Of a stretch of DNA of 64,000 nucleotides, positions 8,696-19,293 are shown one piece after another. How positions within the stretch are numbered: the first letter of the stretch is position 1; each line of letters starts with the position of its first letter. The stretch comes from JADGGV01 sp035715725 (lineage in GTDB: Bacteria > Gemmatimonadota > Gemmatimonadetes > Longimicrobiales > RSA9): NCBI GenBank assembly GCA_035715725.1, contig DASTKT010000007.1:1-64000 (forward strand). Reading direction: 5' to 3'. The notes under the pieces are model-generated. The model searched no databases and had not been told where the DNA came from. It was given only the letters and a program-made list of their open reading frames with translations. The translations under genes and the position numbers were made by a program.

Positions 8696-9790
8696 ATGGA
8701 ACCGCGTGATCCCGCCGGCCGTTCGGCGGACGAGGCGCGCCTGGCCGCGCTGCTGGACGGCTTCCGCGCCGGCCGCCGGCCGGCGCTGGCCCGCGTGATC
8801 TCTCTCGTCGAGGACGAGCGCCCCGGCTTCGAGACGGTGCTGGACGAGCTGCACGCGGCGACGGGCCATGCCCACCGCATCGGCATCACCGGACCGCCCG
8901 GGGCGGGGAAGTCGACCCTGACGGCCGCGCTGGTCCAGCGCTTCCGGGACGCCGGCGAGCGCGTCGGCGTGGTCGCGGTCGATCCGACGTCGCCGTTTAC
9001 GGGCGGCGCGCTGCTCGGCGACCGGATCCGCATGCACGAGGTCGGGCTGGACGAGGGCGTCTTCATCCGCTCCATGGCGAGCCGCGGCTCGCTGGGCGGG
9101 CTCGCGGTCTCGACGAAGGAGGTCGCCGACGTCATGGACGCCTTCGGCTTCGATCGCATCATCATCGAGACGGTCGGCGTCGGGCAGTCGGAGCTGGAGA
9201 TCGCCGCGGCGGCGGACACGACGGTCGTGGTCCTCGTCCCGGAATCCGGGGACTCGATCCAGGCGATGAAGGCTGGCCTCATGGAGATCGCCGACCTGTT
9301 CGTCGTCAACAAGGCGGATCGTCCGGGTGCGCAGCGCCTGGCCCGCGACATCGAGATGATGCTGCACTTGAGGGCCGGCAACGTGCGCCCGAAGGCCGGC
9401 CGGCGCTGGGATGCCGGGCATCACGGCGTCGCCGGCGCGCTCGGGCGGGGGCGGCCGGTCGAGCCGGAGCCCGCCGCGACGTCGGCGCCCGCCGGATGGG
9501 AGATCCCGGTCCTCCAGACCGTCGCCTCGGAGGGGAAGGGGATCGACGAGCTGGCGGCCGCGCTGGACACGCACAAGGCGTGGCTGGAGACGTCGGGGAC
9601 GCTCTCGCGCAAGCGGAGAGAGCGGCTGGCCGGGCGGGTGCGGGATGCGGTGCTGCGCGCGGCGGCGGCCGTCGTCTGGCGGGAGCGCGGCGGCGAGGCG
9701 ATGCTGGAAGAAGCGTTGCCGGAGCTGGAGTCTGGGGCGGTCAGCCCGTACCAGGTGGCGGCGCGAATCGTGCGCGCCGCGCTGGGGTAG
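8696..9790 (+). CDS. meaB: MeaB/ArgK-type GTPase, acyl-CoA mutase chaperone
   Basis: A 364-residue G3E P-loop GTPase that protects and reloads B12-dependent acyl-CoA mutases. Walker A is [12 protein letters not shown] (about residues 61-72), followed by [22 protein letters not shown], the switch segment [11 protein letters not shown], and NKAD as the guanine-specificity motif. A stretch of about 35 residues after NKAD (residues 225-260, rich in Ala, Pro and Gly) looks longer than in typical family members. The mutase large subunit follows 44 bp downstream. Because that mutase carries isobutyryl-CoA mutase residues, this protein may serve that enzyme rather than methylmalonyl-CoA mutase. The gene seems to have its own promoter and little or no leader. 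Confidence 0.92.
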   Translation: MEPRDPAGRSADEARLAALLDGFRAGRRPALARVISLVEDERPGFETVLDELHAATGHAHRIGITGPPGAGKSTLTAALVQRFRDAGERVGVVAVDPTSPFTGGALLGDRIRMHEVGLDEGVFIRSMASRGSLGGLAVSTKEVADVMDAFGFDRIIIETVGVGQSELEIAAAADTTVVVLVPESGDSIQAMKAGLMEIADLFVVNKADRPGAQRLARDIEMMLHLRAGNVRPKAGRRWDAGHHGVAGALGRGRPVEPEPAATSAPAGWEIPVLQTVASEGKGIDELAAALDTHKAWLETSGTLSRKRRERLAGRVRDAVLRAAAAVVWRERGGEAMLEEALPELESGAVSPYQVAARIVRAALG

Positions 9791-9834
9791 ACCGGGGAAG
9801 CGGGGTCGTTCCATTCCGACACGGATGGTGGTGC

Positions 9835-11550
<1,716 letters not shown>

Positions 11551-11601
11551 CCGGTGTCCGGGGCGCCGGCTGGCCTACACCGTGCACACTCTCGCGCCGC
11601 C

Positions 11602-12948
11602 ATGCAGACGCACGCGACGATCTCCATCGGCGAGGCCTTCATCCGGCTCGCGATCGTGATGCTGCTCGTGGCGGCGAACGGGTTCTTCGTCACGGCGGAG
11701 TTCGCGCTCGTGGGCGCGCGCCGGACGCGCATCGAGGAGCTCGCGCGCAAGGGGAACCGCGGCGCGCGCCTCGTGCAGCAGGAGTTCTCCGACCTGAACC
11801 TGTACCTCTCCGCCACGCAGCTCGGCATCACGCTCGCTTCGCTGGGCCTCGGCTGGGTGGCCGAGAGCACCGTCGCGATCCTCCTGATCCAGTGGTTCGA
11901 CGCCTTCGCGGCGCCGTGGAACCTGATCGCCACGCACACGGTTTCCGGCGTGCTCGCGTTCGCGTTCATCACGTTCATGCACATCGTGCTGGGCGAGCAG
12001 GCGCCGAAGGTGCTGGCGTTGACCATGCCCGAGCGGGCGGCGCTCTGGACGGCGGGCCCGCTGTTCGTGTTCGCGCGGGTCTTCGCACCCTTCATCTGGG
12101 CGCTGAACGCCGCTTCGAACCTCACGCTCCGCTCCGTCGGGCTGAAGGCCGCGGCCGAGGCCGAGCGGGTGCACCGGCCGGAAGAGATCGAGATGCTCGT
12201 CACGCAGAGCTACGAGCACGGTCTCCTTGCCGAGGAGCCGGTGGAGATGATCCGTGGCGTGTTCGACCTGTCGGAGACGATCGCGGCGGAGGTGATGACG
12301 CCGCGCACCGACGTCGTCGCCGTGCCGGACACGGCCACGCTCGACCAGGTCGCCGACGTGGTGGTGGAGCAAGGCCACTCGCGCGTCCCGGTCTACCACG
12401 AGAACATCGACCACATCGTGGGCGTCGTCCTGGCGCGCGACGTCTGGCGCGCGCAGCGCGACGGCAAGCCGCCGCTGGAGGAGCTGGTCCGGCCGGTGCC
12501 GTTCGTGCCCGAGACGAAGTCGGTCGAGGACCTGCTGCGGGAGATGCAGGCGCAGCGGATCCACATGGCGGTCGTGGTGGACGAGTTCGGCGGCACGGCC
12601 GGCGTCGTGACGCTCGAGGACCTGGTGGAGGAGATCGTCGGCGAGATCACGGACGAGGACGAGGCCGGCCGGCCGCCGATCGAGGAGCTCCCCTCGGGGG
12701 ATCTTCTCGTCGACGGCGGCGTACCGGTCTGGGAGCTGAACGAGGGGTTCGACCTGCACATCCCGGAGGGCGACTACACCACCGTGGCCGGCTACATCCT
12801 GGACCAGCTCGGCCGCATCGCGGAGAAAGACGACGTCGTGACGTTCCCGGGCGGCCGCATGTCCGTCGTCGACATGGCCGGCCGGCGCATCGAGCGGGTC
12901 CTCATCTCGCGGACCGCCAAACGGCCGCCGGAAGCGGAGGCGGATTGA
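11602..12948 (+). CDS. CNNM/HlyC-CorC family membrane protein with CBS pair
   Basis: A 448-residue membrane protein of the hemolysin C/CorC/CNNM group, linked to magnesium and cobalt transport in other bacteria. An N-terminal DUF21 domain with three or four membrane helices (about residues 5-150; ANGFFVTAEFALVGARRTRI is typical) precedes a CBS pair (from VMTPRTDVVAVPD to about residue 345). A C-terminal CorC/HlyC transporter-associated domain follows (DEFGGTAGVVTLEDLVEEIVG, then GDYTTVAGYILDQLGRI). ATG 11602 is preferred over an in-frame start 48 bp upstream because it sits right before the first helix. The hemolysin name is historical. Why it lies between two mutase subunits is not obvious. 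Confidence 0.9.
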   Translation: MQTHATISIGEAFIRLAIVMLLVAANGFFVTAEFALVGARRTRIEELARKGNRGARLVQQEFSDLNLYLSATQLGITLASLGLGWVAESTVAILLIQWFDAFAAPWNLIATHTVSGVLAFAFITFMHIVLGEQAPKVLALTMPERAALWTAGPLFVFARVFAPFIWALNAASNLTLRSVGLKAAAEAERVHRPEEIEMLVTQSYEHGLLAEEPVEMIRGVFDLSETIAAEVMTPRTDVVAVPDTATLDQVADVVVEQGHSRVPVYHENIDHIVGVVLARDVWRAQRDGKPPLEELVRPVPFVPETKSVEDLLREMQAQRIHMAVVVDEFGGTAGVVTLEDLVEEIVGEITDEDEAGRPPIEELPSGDLLVDGGVPVWELNEGFDLHIPEGDYTTVAGYILDQLGRIAEKDDVVTFPGGRMSVVDMAGRRIERVLISRTAKRPPEAEAD

Positions 12949-13706
12949 GCGGCCCATCCGGCGCGCCCTGGTGGCGCGGCTACTTCGACGACGACTACTT
13001 CCGCCTGCACGATCCGCTGTTCCCGGAAGAGGAAAGCCGCGCCGAGGTGGCGGCGATGCGCGAGATGCTCGGCCTCCCCGAGGGCGCGCGCATCCTGGAC
13101 GCCCCCTCGGGCTGGGGGCGGCATACGATCCTCCTGGAGGAGGCGGGGCACCGCGCCTTCGGCGCCGACCTCTCCCCGGAGCTGCTGGCCCGCGGGAAGG
13201 CCGCCGCGGCCGAGCGCTCCGGCGTCTACCGCGCCGCGGCGGCCGACATCCGCGCCCTCCCGTTCCGCGACGGCGCGTTCGACGCGGTCGTGAACGTCTT
13301 CACCTCCCTTGGCCTCTTCCTCTCCGACGACGAGGACGTGCGCGCGCTGGGGGAGGCGCTCCGGGTGCTCCGGCCGGGTGGCCGGCTGCTGCTCGAGAGC
13401 ATGCATCGGGACGACGTCGTCGCACAGTACGCCGAGCGGGACGCCTGGGTGCTCCCCGACGGCACGGAGGTGCGCGCACGCCGCCGCTTCGACCCGGTCA
13501 CGGGGATCAGCCACGAGCGCATGCGCTGGCGCCGGGGCGACGAGCGCGGCGAGAAGCGGCATGCGCTGCGGCTGCGCACCGCCACGGAGATCGACGGTCT
13601 GCTGCGGCGGGCCGGCTTCACCCCCGTCGCGTACTGCGGCGATTGGGACGGCTCCCGGCTCGAACGGGATTCGCCGCGCGTCATCGTCGTGGCGGCCCGG
13701 CCGTAG
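12945..13706 (+). CDS. Class I SAM-dependent methyltransferase
   Basis: A 253-residue cytoplasmic methyltransferase. The SAM-binding motif I is [12 protein letters not shown] (residues 44-55), with the acidic residue after strand 2 in GADLSPELL and motif IV in [14 protein letters not shown]. The substrate is unknown. The conserved region begins with [16 protein letters not shown] near residue 9, so the start must lie upstream of it. The only start in frame there is TTG 12945, which overlaps the stop of the previous gene as TTGA. No later ATG or GTG would keep the conserved N-terminus. Confidence 0.82.
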   Translation: MSGPSGAPWWRGYFDDDYFRLHDPLFPEEESRAEVAAMREMLGLPEGARILDAPSGWGRHTILLEEAGHRAFGADLSPELLARGKAAAAERSGVYRAAAADIRALPFRDGAFDAVVNVFTSLGLFLSDDEDVRALGEALRVLRPGGRLLLESMHRDDVVAQYAERDAWVLPDGTEVRARRRFDPVTGISHERMRWRRGDERGEKRHALRLRTATEIDGLLRRAGFTPVAYCGDWDGSRLERDSPRVIVVAARP

Positions 13707-13722
13707 CGCGACTTTTGCTTGC

Positions 13723-13755
13723 AGCGCCAGGGAGTTACGGGTAACTTCCTGCGCT
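13723..13755 (+). terminator. Strong hairpin after the methyltransferase
   Basis: AGCGC at 13723-13727 pairs with GCGCT at 13751-13755. After one bulged C, nine further pairs (13729-13737 with 13742-13750, one of them G-U) close a CGGG loop. No T-run follows. It may end the methyltransferase transcript or act in the leader of the small-subunit mRNA, which begins about 55 bp later. Confidence 0.5.
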
Positions 13756-13809
13756 CCGCGGGGCCGTCGTCGGCCCGCCCCGCTCGTGCTTTCATTCGCA
13801 CGGACTGCC

Positions 13810-14229
13810 ATGGACGAACGCAAGATACGCGTGCTGGTCGGCAAGCCCGGCCTGGACGGCCACGACCGCGGCGCCAAGGTCATCGCCAGCGCGTTCCGCG
13901 ACGCCGGCTTCGAGGTCATCTACACCGGGCTGCACCAGACCCCGGAGTCGATCGCGAACGCCGCGGTTCAGGAGGACGTCGACGTCGTCGCCCTCTCGAT
14001 CCTGTCCGGGGCGCACATGACGCTGTTCCCGCGGGTGCTCGAGCTCCTCGCCGCGGAGGGCGCGGACGACGTGCTGGTCATCGGCGGTGGCATCATCCCC
14101 GAGGAGGACGTGAAGGCGCTGGAGTCGAAGGGGGTCGTGAAGCTCTTCGGGCCGGGCACGCCGACGGCGGAGCCCGTGGAGTTCATCCGGGGATGGGTCG
14201 CCGCGCATGGGCGTCACCGCGAAGCCTGA
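13810..14229 (+). CDS. icmB: B12-binding small subunit of the acyl-CoA mutase
   Basis: A 139-residue cobalamin-binding subunit with the Rossmann-like fold of mutase C-terminal domains. It shows the base-off/His-on signature DxHxxG as Asp16, His18 and Gly21 in [13 protein letters not shown], then LSILSGAH and [10 protein letters not shown], which line the nucleotide tail pocket. It should pair with the large subunit at 9835, from which it is separated by two unrelated genes. Isobutyryl-CoA mutase small subunits have this size, but sequence alone cannot tell which mutase it serves. The next gene overlaps its end by 23 bp, so it is transcribed with the carboxyltransferase. Confidence 0.88.
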   Translation: MDERKIRVLVGKPGLDGHDRGAKVIASAFRDAGFEVIYTGLHQTPESIANAAVQEDVDVVALSILSGAHMTLFPRVLELLAAEGADDVLVIGGGIIPEEDVKALESKGVVKLFGPGTPTAEPVEFIRGWVAAHGRHREA

Positions 14230-15862
14230 GCGGGCGCAGGACGCGCCCCGCCTGCGCCGCCAGGTCGAGGAGCTGGAGGCGCTGCGGGCCGTGCTGCGCG
14301 CCGGCGGCGGCCCGGACAAGATCGAGCGCCAGCACCGGCAGGGGAAGCTCACGGCCCGCGAGCGCATCGCACTCCTGCTGGACCCCAAGACGAAGCTGCT
14401 GGAGATCGGCCTCCTCGTCGCCCACGACCAGTACGATGGCCAGGCGCCGGGCGCCGGCGTGGTCACGGGCGTCGGCGTGGTGCACGGGCGGCCGATCGTC
14501 GTCGTCGCCAACGACGCGACGGTGAAGGCGGGTTCCTGGTGGCCGGAGACGATCAAGAAGATGCTGCGGGCGCAGGAGATCGCCATGCGCTCCCGCGTCC
14601 CGATCGTCTACCTCGTGGACTCTGCCGGCGTGAACCTCCCCTACCAGGGCGGCGTCTTCCCGGGGCAGTACGGCGCGGCGCGGCTCTTCTACTACAATTC
14701 GATCATGCGGCGCTACCTGAAGGTGCCGCAGATCGCCGCCGTGATGGGGCCGTGCATCGCCGGCGGCGCGTACCTGCCGGCGCTCTCGGACGTCATCCTC
14801 ATGGTCGAGGGGACGAGCTTCATGGGGCTCGGCGGGCCGAACCTCGTCAAGGGCGCCACCGGCCAGACGGTCGGTTCCGAGGAGCTCGGCGGGGCGCGCG
14901 TCCACAACGCCGTGAGCGGCGTGGCCCATTACCGGCTGCCGGACGACCGCGCCACCGTCGCCCGCATCCGGGAGATCATCGGCGAGCTGCCCTACACCCC
15001 GCCCGCGGGCCGCATCGACCGGCCGAAGCCGCCGGAGCGCGATCCCGCCGAGGCGTACCGCATCACGCCGCCGGACCACCGGCAACCCTACGACATGCGG
15101 GCGCTGCTCTCGACGATCCTCGACGACGGCCGGCTGGACGAGTTCCAGGCGGACTACGCGCCCGAGGTGATCTGCGGTACCGGCCGGATCGACGGCGTGG
15201 CGATCGCCCTGATCGCCAACTCGCGAGGCGCGTTCCGGGCGGACGGCGGGCCGCCGCGCTTCGGCGGGATCTTCTATACGGAGAGCGCGGAGAAAGTCGC
15301 GTTCTTCATCGAGACCGCGAACCGCCACGGCACGCCGCTGCTGTTCGTGCAGGACGTGAGCGGCTTCATGGTGGGCCCGGACGCCGAGCAGTCCGGCATC
15401 ATCCGCGCCGGCGCCCATTTCGTCGAGGCGATGGCGACGGCCGTGGTGCCGAAGGTCGTGCTCACGCTGAACCACGCCTCCGGCGCCGGCTACTACGCGA
15501 TGGCGGGGCAGGGCTTCGACCCGGACTTCATCTTCTCCTGGCCGAGCGGGCGGATGGGCGTCATGGAGGGCGAGAGCGCGGTCATGGCGCTCTTCGGCCC
15601 GCAGCTCGAGGAGCTGAAGAAGGCCGGCAAGGCGCCCGACCCGGAGCTGCAGGCGCGGATCGACGCGGTGCGCGCCGACTACGACGCGCAGCTCGACGCC
15701 CGCTTCGCGGCCGCCCGCGGCTTCGTCGACGCCGTGATCACGCCGGAGGAGACCCGCTGGGCGCTCGGTCTCGCGCTGCGCACCGCGCTGCACCACGGGG
15801 GTCCGCACCTGGGCCCGTTCGGCGGGCTTCCGCCGGGCCTCGGCTTCGCCGGCGGCGCATGA
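14207..15862 (+). CDS. Acyl-CoA carboxylase carboxyltransferase (beta) subunit
   Basis: A 551-residue carboxyltransferase that moves the carboxyl group from biotin to an acyl-CoA. The N-terminal half has [28 protein letters not shown] and [15 protein letters not shown], which resemble methylcrotonyl-CoA carboxylase beta (ANDATVKGG, VDSGGANLP) more than the propionyl-CoA type. The C-terminal half has [16 protein letters not shown] and [13 protein letters not shown]. No biotin carboxylase or biotin-carrier subunit lies in the window, so its partner must be encoded elsewhere. The methylglutaconyl-CoA-hydratase-like gene at 19290 and the acyl-CoA dehydrogenase at 22947 fit a leucine or branched-chain acyl route. 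Exact substrate is uncertain. Confidence 0.88.
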   Translation: MGVTAKPERAQDAPRLRRQVEELEALRAVLRAGGGPDKIERQHRQGKLTARERIALLLDPKTKLLEIGLLVAHDQYDGQAPGAGVVTGVGVVHGRPIVVVANDATVKAGSWWPETIKKMLRAQEIAMRSRVPIVYLVDSAGVNLPYQGGVFPGQYGAARLFYYNSIMRRYLKVPQIAAVMGPCIAGGAYLPALSDVILMVEGTSFMGLGGPNLVKGATGQTVGSEELGGARVHNAVSGVAHYRLPDDRATVARIREIIGELPYTPPAGRIDRPKPPERDPAEAYRITPPDHRQPYDMRALLSTILDDGRLDEFQADYAPEVICGTGRIDGVAIALIANSRGAFRADGGPPRFGGIFYTESAEKVAFFIETANRHGTPLLFVQDVSGFMVGPDAEQSGIIRAGAHFVEAMATAVVPKVVLTLNHASGAGYYAMAGQGFDPDFIFSWPSGRMGVMEGESAVMALFGPQLEELKKAGKAPDPELQARIDAVRADYDAQLDARFAAARGFVDAVITPEETRWALGLALRTALHHGGPHLGPFGGLPPGLGFAGGA

Positions 15863-16037
15863 CCTCGCTCGGACGGCACCGCCCGCCGATTCGCGCCGTC
15901 CGCCCCGTCCGTCCGGCCTCCGTACCGCCCGCGCCTCGCCCGAGCTTCGTTCCCACCGCCGACCGCGAGCCCTCGACACCGCGCCGCCGACGCGCGAGAC
16001 TACGATGACGCACCGAATGAGAACCGCTGGAGGACCC

Positions 16038-16652
16038 ATGCGCATGGAAGACGAGGAAACCCCGCCCGAGAAGCCGCAGCCGCAGAACCTGCCGTCGCTC
16101 GTGACCGACACGGTCAAGGACCGGCTCTTCAAGGCGCGCACACTGGTGATTGCCGGGGAGGTGAACCAGCAGCTCGCCGCCCACGTCATCGCCCAGCTCC
16201 TGGCCATGTCGGCCGATTCGGACGAGCCGATCACGATCTACATCAACTCGCAGGGCGGGCACGTGGAGTCGGGGGACACGATCCACGACATGATCCGCTA
16301 CATCAAGCCGCGCGTGAAGATGGTGGGCACCGGCTGGGTGGCCAGCGCGGGGGCGCTCATCTACGTGGCCGTGCCGCGCGAGGACCGCTTCGCGCTGCCG
16401 AACACGCGCTTCCTGCTGCACCAGCCGGCCGGCGGCGCCGGCGGCAGCGCCGCCGACATCGCCATCGAGGCGCGCGAGATCCTGAAGATGCGCGAGCGCA
16501 TCAACCGGATCTTCGCCCGCCAGACGGGCCAGCCGGTCGAGCGCATCGAGGACGACACCCGCCGCAACTTCTGGCTGGATGCCCCGTCGGCGATCGAGTA
16601 CGGCCTCGTCGGCAGGATCGTCGAGAACGCCGAGGAGGTCGAGGCGGCGTAG
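16038..16652 (+). CDS. ClpP-family protein with altered catalytic triad
   Basis: About 204 residues (from ATG 16038) of the ClpP serine-protease fold. Ser103 (GWVASAGALIY) and His128 (RFLLHQPAGGAGG) are in place 25 residues apart. The third triad position, 49 residues further on as in E. coli ClpP (Ser97, His122, Asp171), is Asn177 (DDTRRNFWLDAP). Listeria ClpP1 is known to carry Asn at this position and to have low activity on its own. No clpX, clpA or second clpP is adjacent. GGAGGA at 16029-16034 supports ATG 16038 or 16044; ATGs at 16005 and 16017 are also in frame. The protein is cytoplasmic, with a short acidic and Pro-rich N-terminus. Confidence 0.88.
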   Translation: MRMEDEETPPEKPQPQNLPSLVTDTVKDRLFKARTLVIAGEVNQQLAAHVIAQLLAMSADSDEPITIYINSQGGHVESGDTIHDMIRYIKPRVKMVGTGWVASAGALIYVAVPREDRFALPNTRFLLHQPAGGAGGSAADIAIEAREILKMRERINRIFARQTGQPVERIEDDTRRNFWLDAPSAIEYGLVGRIVENAEEVEAA

Positions 16653-16698
16653 CGCCGGTCCGGAACGCCGTCTTCCCGGCGGCGGTACGATGGGTGTC

Positions 16699-16730
16699 GG
16701 CGTGGCGCGCGCCCCGGCGCGCGCCACGCC
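16699..16730. repeat. 15-bp perfect inverted repeat
   Basis: GGCGTGGCGCGCGCC (16699-16713) and its exact reverse complement (16716-16730) are separated by two bases, between the ClpP-like gene and the phosphatidyltransferase gene. It would form a very stable hairpin but has no T-run, so it may be a terminator without a U-tract. Confidence 0.6.
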
Positions 16731-16763
16731 CGCACCTCGGACCCCGACGCCGGAGCGCGCGCG

Positions 16764-17438
16764 ATGTCCAGCAGCGCCACACGCGAGATGACGTCCATCC
16801 TGGCCGGCTCGGAGCGCCGTCTGCTCCGGGCCGTCGCCGCGAGGTTGCCGTACCACATCCTCTCCGACCACCTCACGATCGTCGGCGTCCTCGGCGCGGT
16901 CGGCGCCGGCGCCGCGTACGCGCTTTCCTCGCTCCACCCGGCCTGGCTCTGGGTCGCCAGCGCCATGCTCGCCGTCAACTGGTTCGGTGACTCGCTCGAC
17001 GGCACGCTGGCCCGGGTGCGGAAGGCCGAACGCCCGCGCTACGGCTACTACCTCGACCACGCCGTCGACGCGCTCGACACCGCCGTGATCGGCATCGGCA
17101 TCGGCCTGTCCCCCTACGTCAGCCTCGAGCTGGCGCTCGTCCTGGTCGTCCTCTACCTGATGCTCTCCATCAACGTCTACCTGGAGACCAGCGTCTTCGG
17201 CGTCTTCAAGATGGCGTACGGCATCGTCGGGCCGACGGAGGTGCGCATCCTGCTCGTCCTCGGCAACGCCGTGCTCTTCTTCGCGCCCCTGCTCTGGGGC
17301 GCGCTGCACGCGACGGTGGCGCTGTTCGCGAACGCGGCGGTGGCGCTCCTGGCCGCGGGGATGTTCACCCTCTTCGCGGTCCGATTCGGCTCGAACCTCC
17401 ACCGGCTCGGCCGCATGGAGCCGGTGCGGCGGCGCTGA
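16764..17438 (+). CDS. CDP-alcohol phosphatidyltransferase family protein
   Basis: A 224-residue membrane enzyme that transfers a phosphatidyl group from CDP-diacylglycerol (or a similar donor) to an alcohol. The active-site motif DG-x2-AR-xn-G-x3-D-x3-D is seen as DGTLAR (about residues 78-83) followed by GYYLDHAVD. The spacer between AR and G is nine residues, one more than the commonest form. About six hydrophobic helices span the protein. The alcohol acceptor cannot be told from sequence; phosphatidylglycerol- or inositol-phosphate-type products are possible. The ATG is the first in frame after the hairpin. Confidence 0.85.
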   Translation: MSSSATREMTSILAGSERRLLRAVAARLPYHILSDHLTIVGVLGAVGAGAAYALSSLHPAWLWVASAMLAVNWFGDSLDGTLARVRKAERPRYGYYLDHAVDALDTAVIGIGIGLSPYVSLELALVLVVLYLMLSINVYLETSVFGVFKMAYGIVGPTEVRILLVLGNAVLFFAPLLWGALHATVALFANAAVALLAAGMFTLFAVRFGSNLHRLGRMEPVRRR

Positions 17439-17510
17439 GCCGGCCGGCGCGCCGGTGCGCGACTCCGGCCCGGTACCGTGGGCCGAGGCCCGGTGGCCGG
17501 CGCCGCGGCT

Positions 17511-17539
17511 TTGATCTTGGTCCGGAGCCCCCGTATCTT
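17511..17539 (+). promoter_or_regulatory. Promoter of the AtuA-like operon
   Basis: TTGATC (17511-17516), 17 bp, TATCTT (17534-17539). The predicted start of transcription is about 30 bp before ATG 17576, leaving room for the GAGGGAGAG ribosome-binding site at 17557-17565. Confidence 0.6.
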
Positions 17540-17575
17540 CCCCGGCGTCCGCAACCGAGGGAGAGCCGAGCGCCG

Positions 17576-18949
17576 ATGACTCGACCGATCCGTATCGCAT
17601 CCGGGCAGGGCTTCTGGGGGGACCGGTTGGACGCGCCCATCGAGCAGGTGCGGCGCGGACCGATCGACTACCTGATGCTCGACTACCTGGCCGAGGTCAC
17701 CATGTCGATCCTGCAGAAGCAGCGGTCGCGGAACCCGGCCGAGGGCTACGCGCGGGACTTCGTCCCGCTCATGGCGGAGATCCTCCCCGACATCGTCGAG
17801 CAGAAGATCCGCGTGCTGGCGAACGCCGGCGGCGTCAACATCGCCGCGGCGCGCGACGGCGTGCTGGCGGAGGCGCGCAAGCGCGGCCTCGGCGGCCGCG
17901 TGCGCGTGGGCGCCGTCTTCGGCGACGACATCCTGGAGCGCCTGCCGGAGTTGATCGCGCGCGGCCACGAGCTCCGCAACATGGACACCGGCGAGCCGCT
18001 CGCCGCCGTCCTCGACCGGGTCGAGAGCGCGAACGCATACATCGGCGCCGGTCCCATGCTCGAGGCGCTCCGGCGCGACGCGGACATCGTCATCACCGGC
18101 CGCTCGACCGACACCGCGCTGACGTACGCGCCCATGATCCACGCCTTCGGCTGGTCCGCCGACGACTGGGACCATCTCGCTGCGGGCGTCGTCGCCGGCC
18201 ACATCAACGAGTGCGGCGCGCAGGCCACGGGCGGGAACTTCCTCGGCGACTGGGAGCACGTCCCCGACCTCGCCGGCGTCGGCTTCCCCATCATCGAGGC
18301 CGACCGCGACGGCAGCTTCGTCGTCACGAAGCACCAGGGCACGGGCGGCCTCGTGAGTGTGGCCACCGTGACCGAGCAGCTCGTCTACGAGATGGGCGAT
18401 CCCCGGGAGTACATCACGCCGGACGTCATCGCCGACTTCACCACGATCCGGCTCGCGCAGGAAGGTCCCGACCGGGTGCGCGTCAGCGGGGTCAAGGGGC
18501 GGCCGCGCACCGACAAGCTCAAGGTCTCGATCGCGTACCAGGCCGGCTGGAAGGCCGTCGGCACGCTCGTCTACGCCTGGCCCGACGCCGTGGAGAAGGC
18601 CCGCGCCGCGGACCGGATCCTGCGGCAGCGGCTCGAGCGGCTGGGCCTCCGCTTCGACGAGGTTCGCACGGAATTCGTCGGCTGGAACGCGACGCACGGC
18701 CCGCTCGCCGGCCCACCCCCGAGGGACCTCGCCGAGGTCCAGCTCCGGGTCGCCGTGCGTGGGCCGGACCGGGCGGCGGTCGAGCGCTTCGGCCGCGAGA
18801 TCGCGCCGCTCATCCTCACCGGGCCGCCCTCCGTCACCGGCTTCGCCGGCGGCCGCCCGCGGCCGGAGCAGGTTGTCGCCTTCTGGCCGGCGCTCATCGA
18901 CCGGAGCGAGATCGAGCCGAACCTGCGGGTGGAGGTCACGGAAGCATGA
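17576..18949 (+). CDS. AtuA-family protein (DUF1446)
   Basis: A 457-residue cytoplasmic protein of the AtuA/DUF1446 family, named for acyclic terpene utilisation in Pseudomonas. The biochemical role of AtuA is unsettled. Typical features are the N-terminal [11 protein letters not shown], then [31 protein letters not shown] (about residues 175-187) and [10 protein letters not shown] (about residues 217-226). It opens an operon in which each gene overlaps the next by 1-4 bp: AtuA-related protein, methylglutaconyl-CoA-hydratase-like protein, small membrane protein, hydrolase-fold protein. A TTGATC/TATCTT promoter and a good ribosome-binding site precede it. The neighbours suggest a branched-chain or terpene-derived acyl-CoA route. 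Confidence 0.88.
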   Translation: MTRPIRIASGQGFWGDRLDAPIEQVRRGPIDYLMLDYLAEVTMSILQKQRSRNPAEGYARDFVPLMAEILPDIVEQKIRVLANAGGVNIAAARDGVLAEARKRGLGGRVRVGAVFGDDILERLPELIARGHELRNMDTGEPLAAVLDRVESANAYIGAGPMLEALRRDADIVITGRSTDTALTYAPMIHAFGWSADDWDHLAAGVVAGHINECGAQATGGNFLGDWEHVPDLAGVGFPIIEADRDGSFVVTKHQGTGGLVSVATVTEQLVYEMGDPREYITPDVIADFTTIRLAQEGPDRVRVSGVKGRPRTDKLKVSIAYQAGWKAVGTLVYAWPDAVEKARAADRILRQRLERLGLRFDEVRTEFVGWNATHGPLAGPPPRDLAEVQLRVAVRGPDRAAVERFGREIAPLILTGPPSVTGFAGGRPRPEQVVAFWPALIDRSEIEPNLRVEVTEA

Positions 18950-19293
18950 GCGCGAGAGTCCAGCTCCTCCGCCTGGCCCACGCCCGCTCCGGCGACAAGG
19001 GCGACACCGTGAACGTCGGCGTCATCGCCCGCCGGCCGGAGTGGTACCCGCTCCTCGTCGAGCGGCTCACCCCCGAGCGCGTCCGCGAGCACTTCGGCCC
19101 GGCGGTGAAGGGAAGCATCCAGCGCTTCGAGCTGCCGAACCTGAATGCGCTCAACTTCCTGCTGCACGAGGCGCTCGGCGGCGGCGGCACGGTCTCGCTC
19201 ATGACCGACGCGCAGGGAAAGACGTTCTCGTCCGCCATGCTGCGCATGATGATCGACGTCCCCGAGGACGTCGCGCGCGAGGTGTCGGGGTGA
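18946..19293 (+). CDS. AtuA-related small protein
   Basis: A 115-residue protein matching the small domain found after, or fused to, AtuA proteins. It shows [21 protein letters not shown] near the N-terminus, where an SGDKGD motif is typical, and [19 protein letters not shown] in the middle. In many bacteria this domain is the C-terminal part of a longer AtuA chain; here it is a separate gene overlapping AtuA by 4 bp (ATGA). The function is unknown. It probably forms a complex with the preceding protein. Confidence 0.82.
   Translation: MSARVQLLRLAHARSGDKGDTVNVGVIARRPEWYPLLVERLTPERVREHFGPAVKGSIQRFELPNLNALNFLLHEALGGGGTVSLMTDAQGKTFSSAMLRMMIDVPEDVAREVSG

Noticed and set aside
9791..9834. Possible cobalamin riboswitch before the mutase genes
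   Set aside because: The gaps at 8664-8695, 9791-9834 and 13707-13809 are too short and no B12-box-like sequence was seen.
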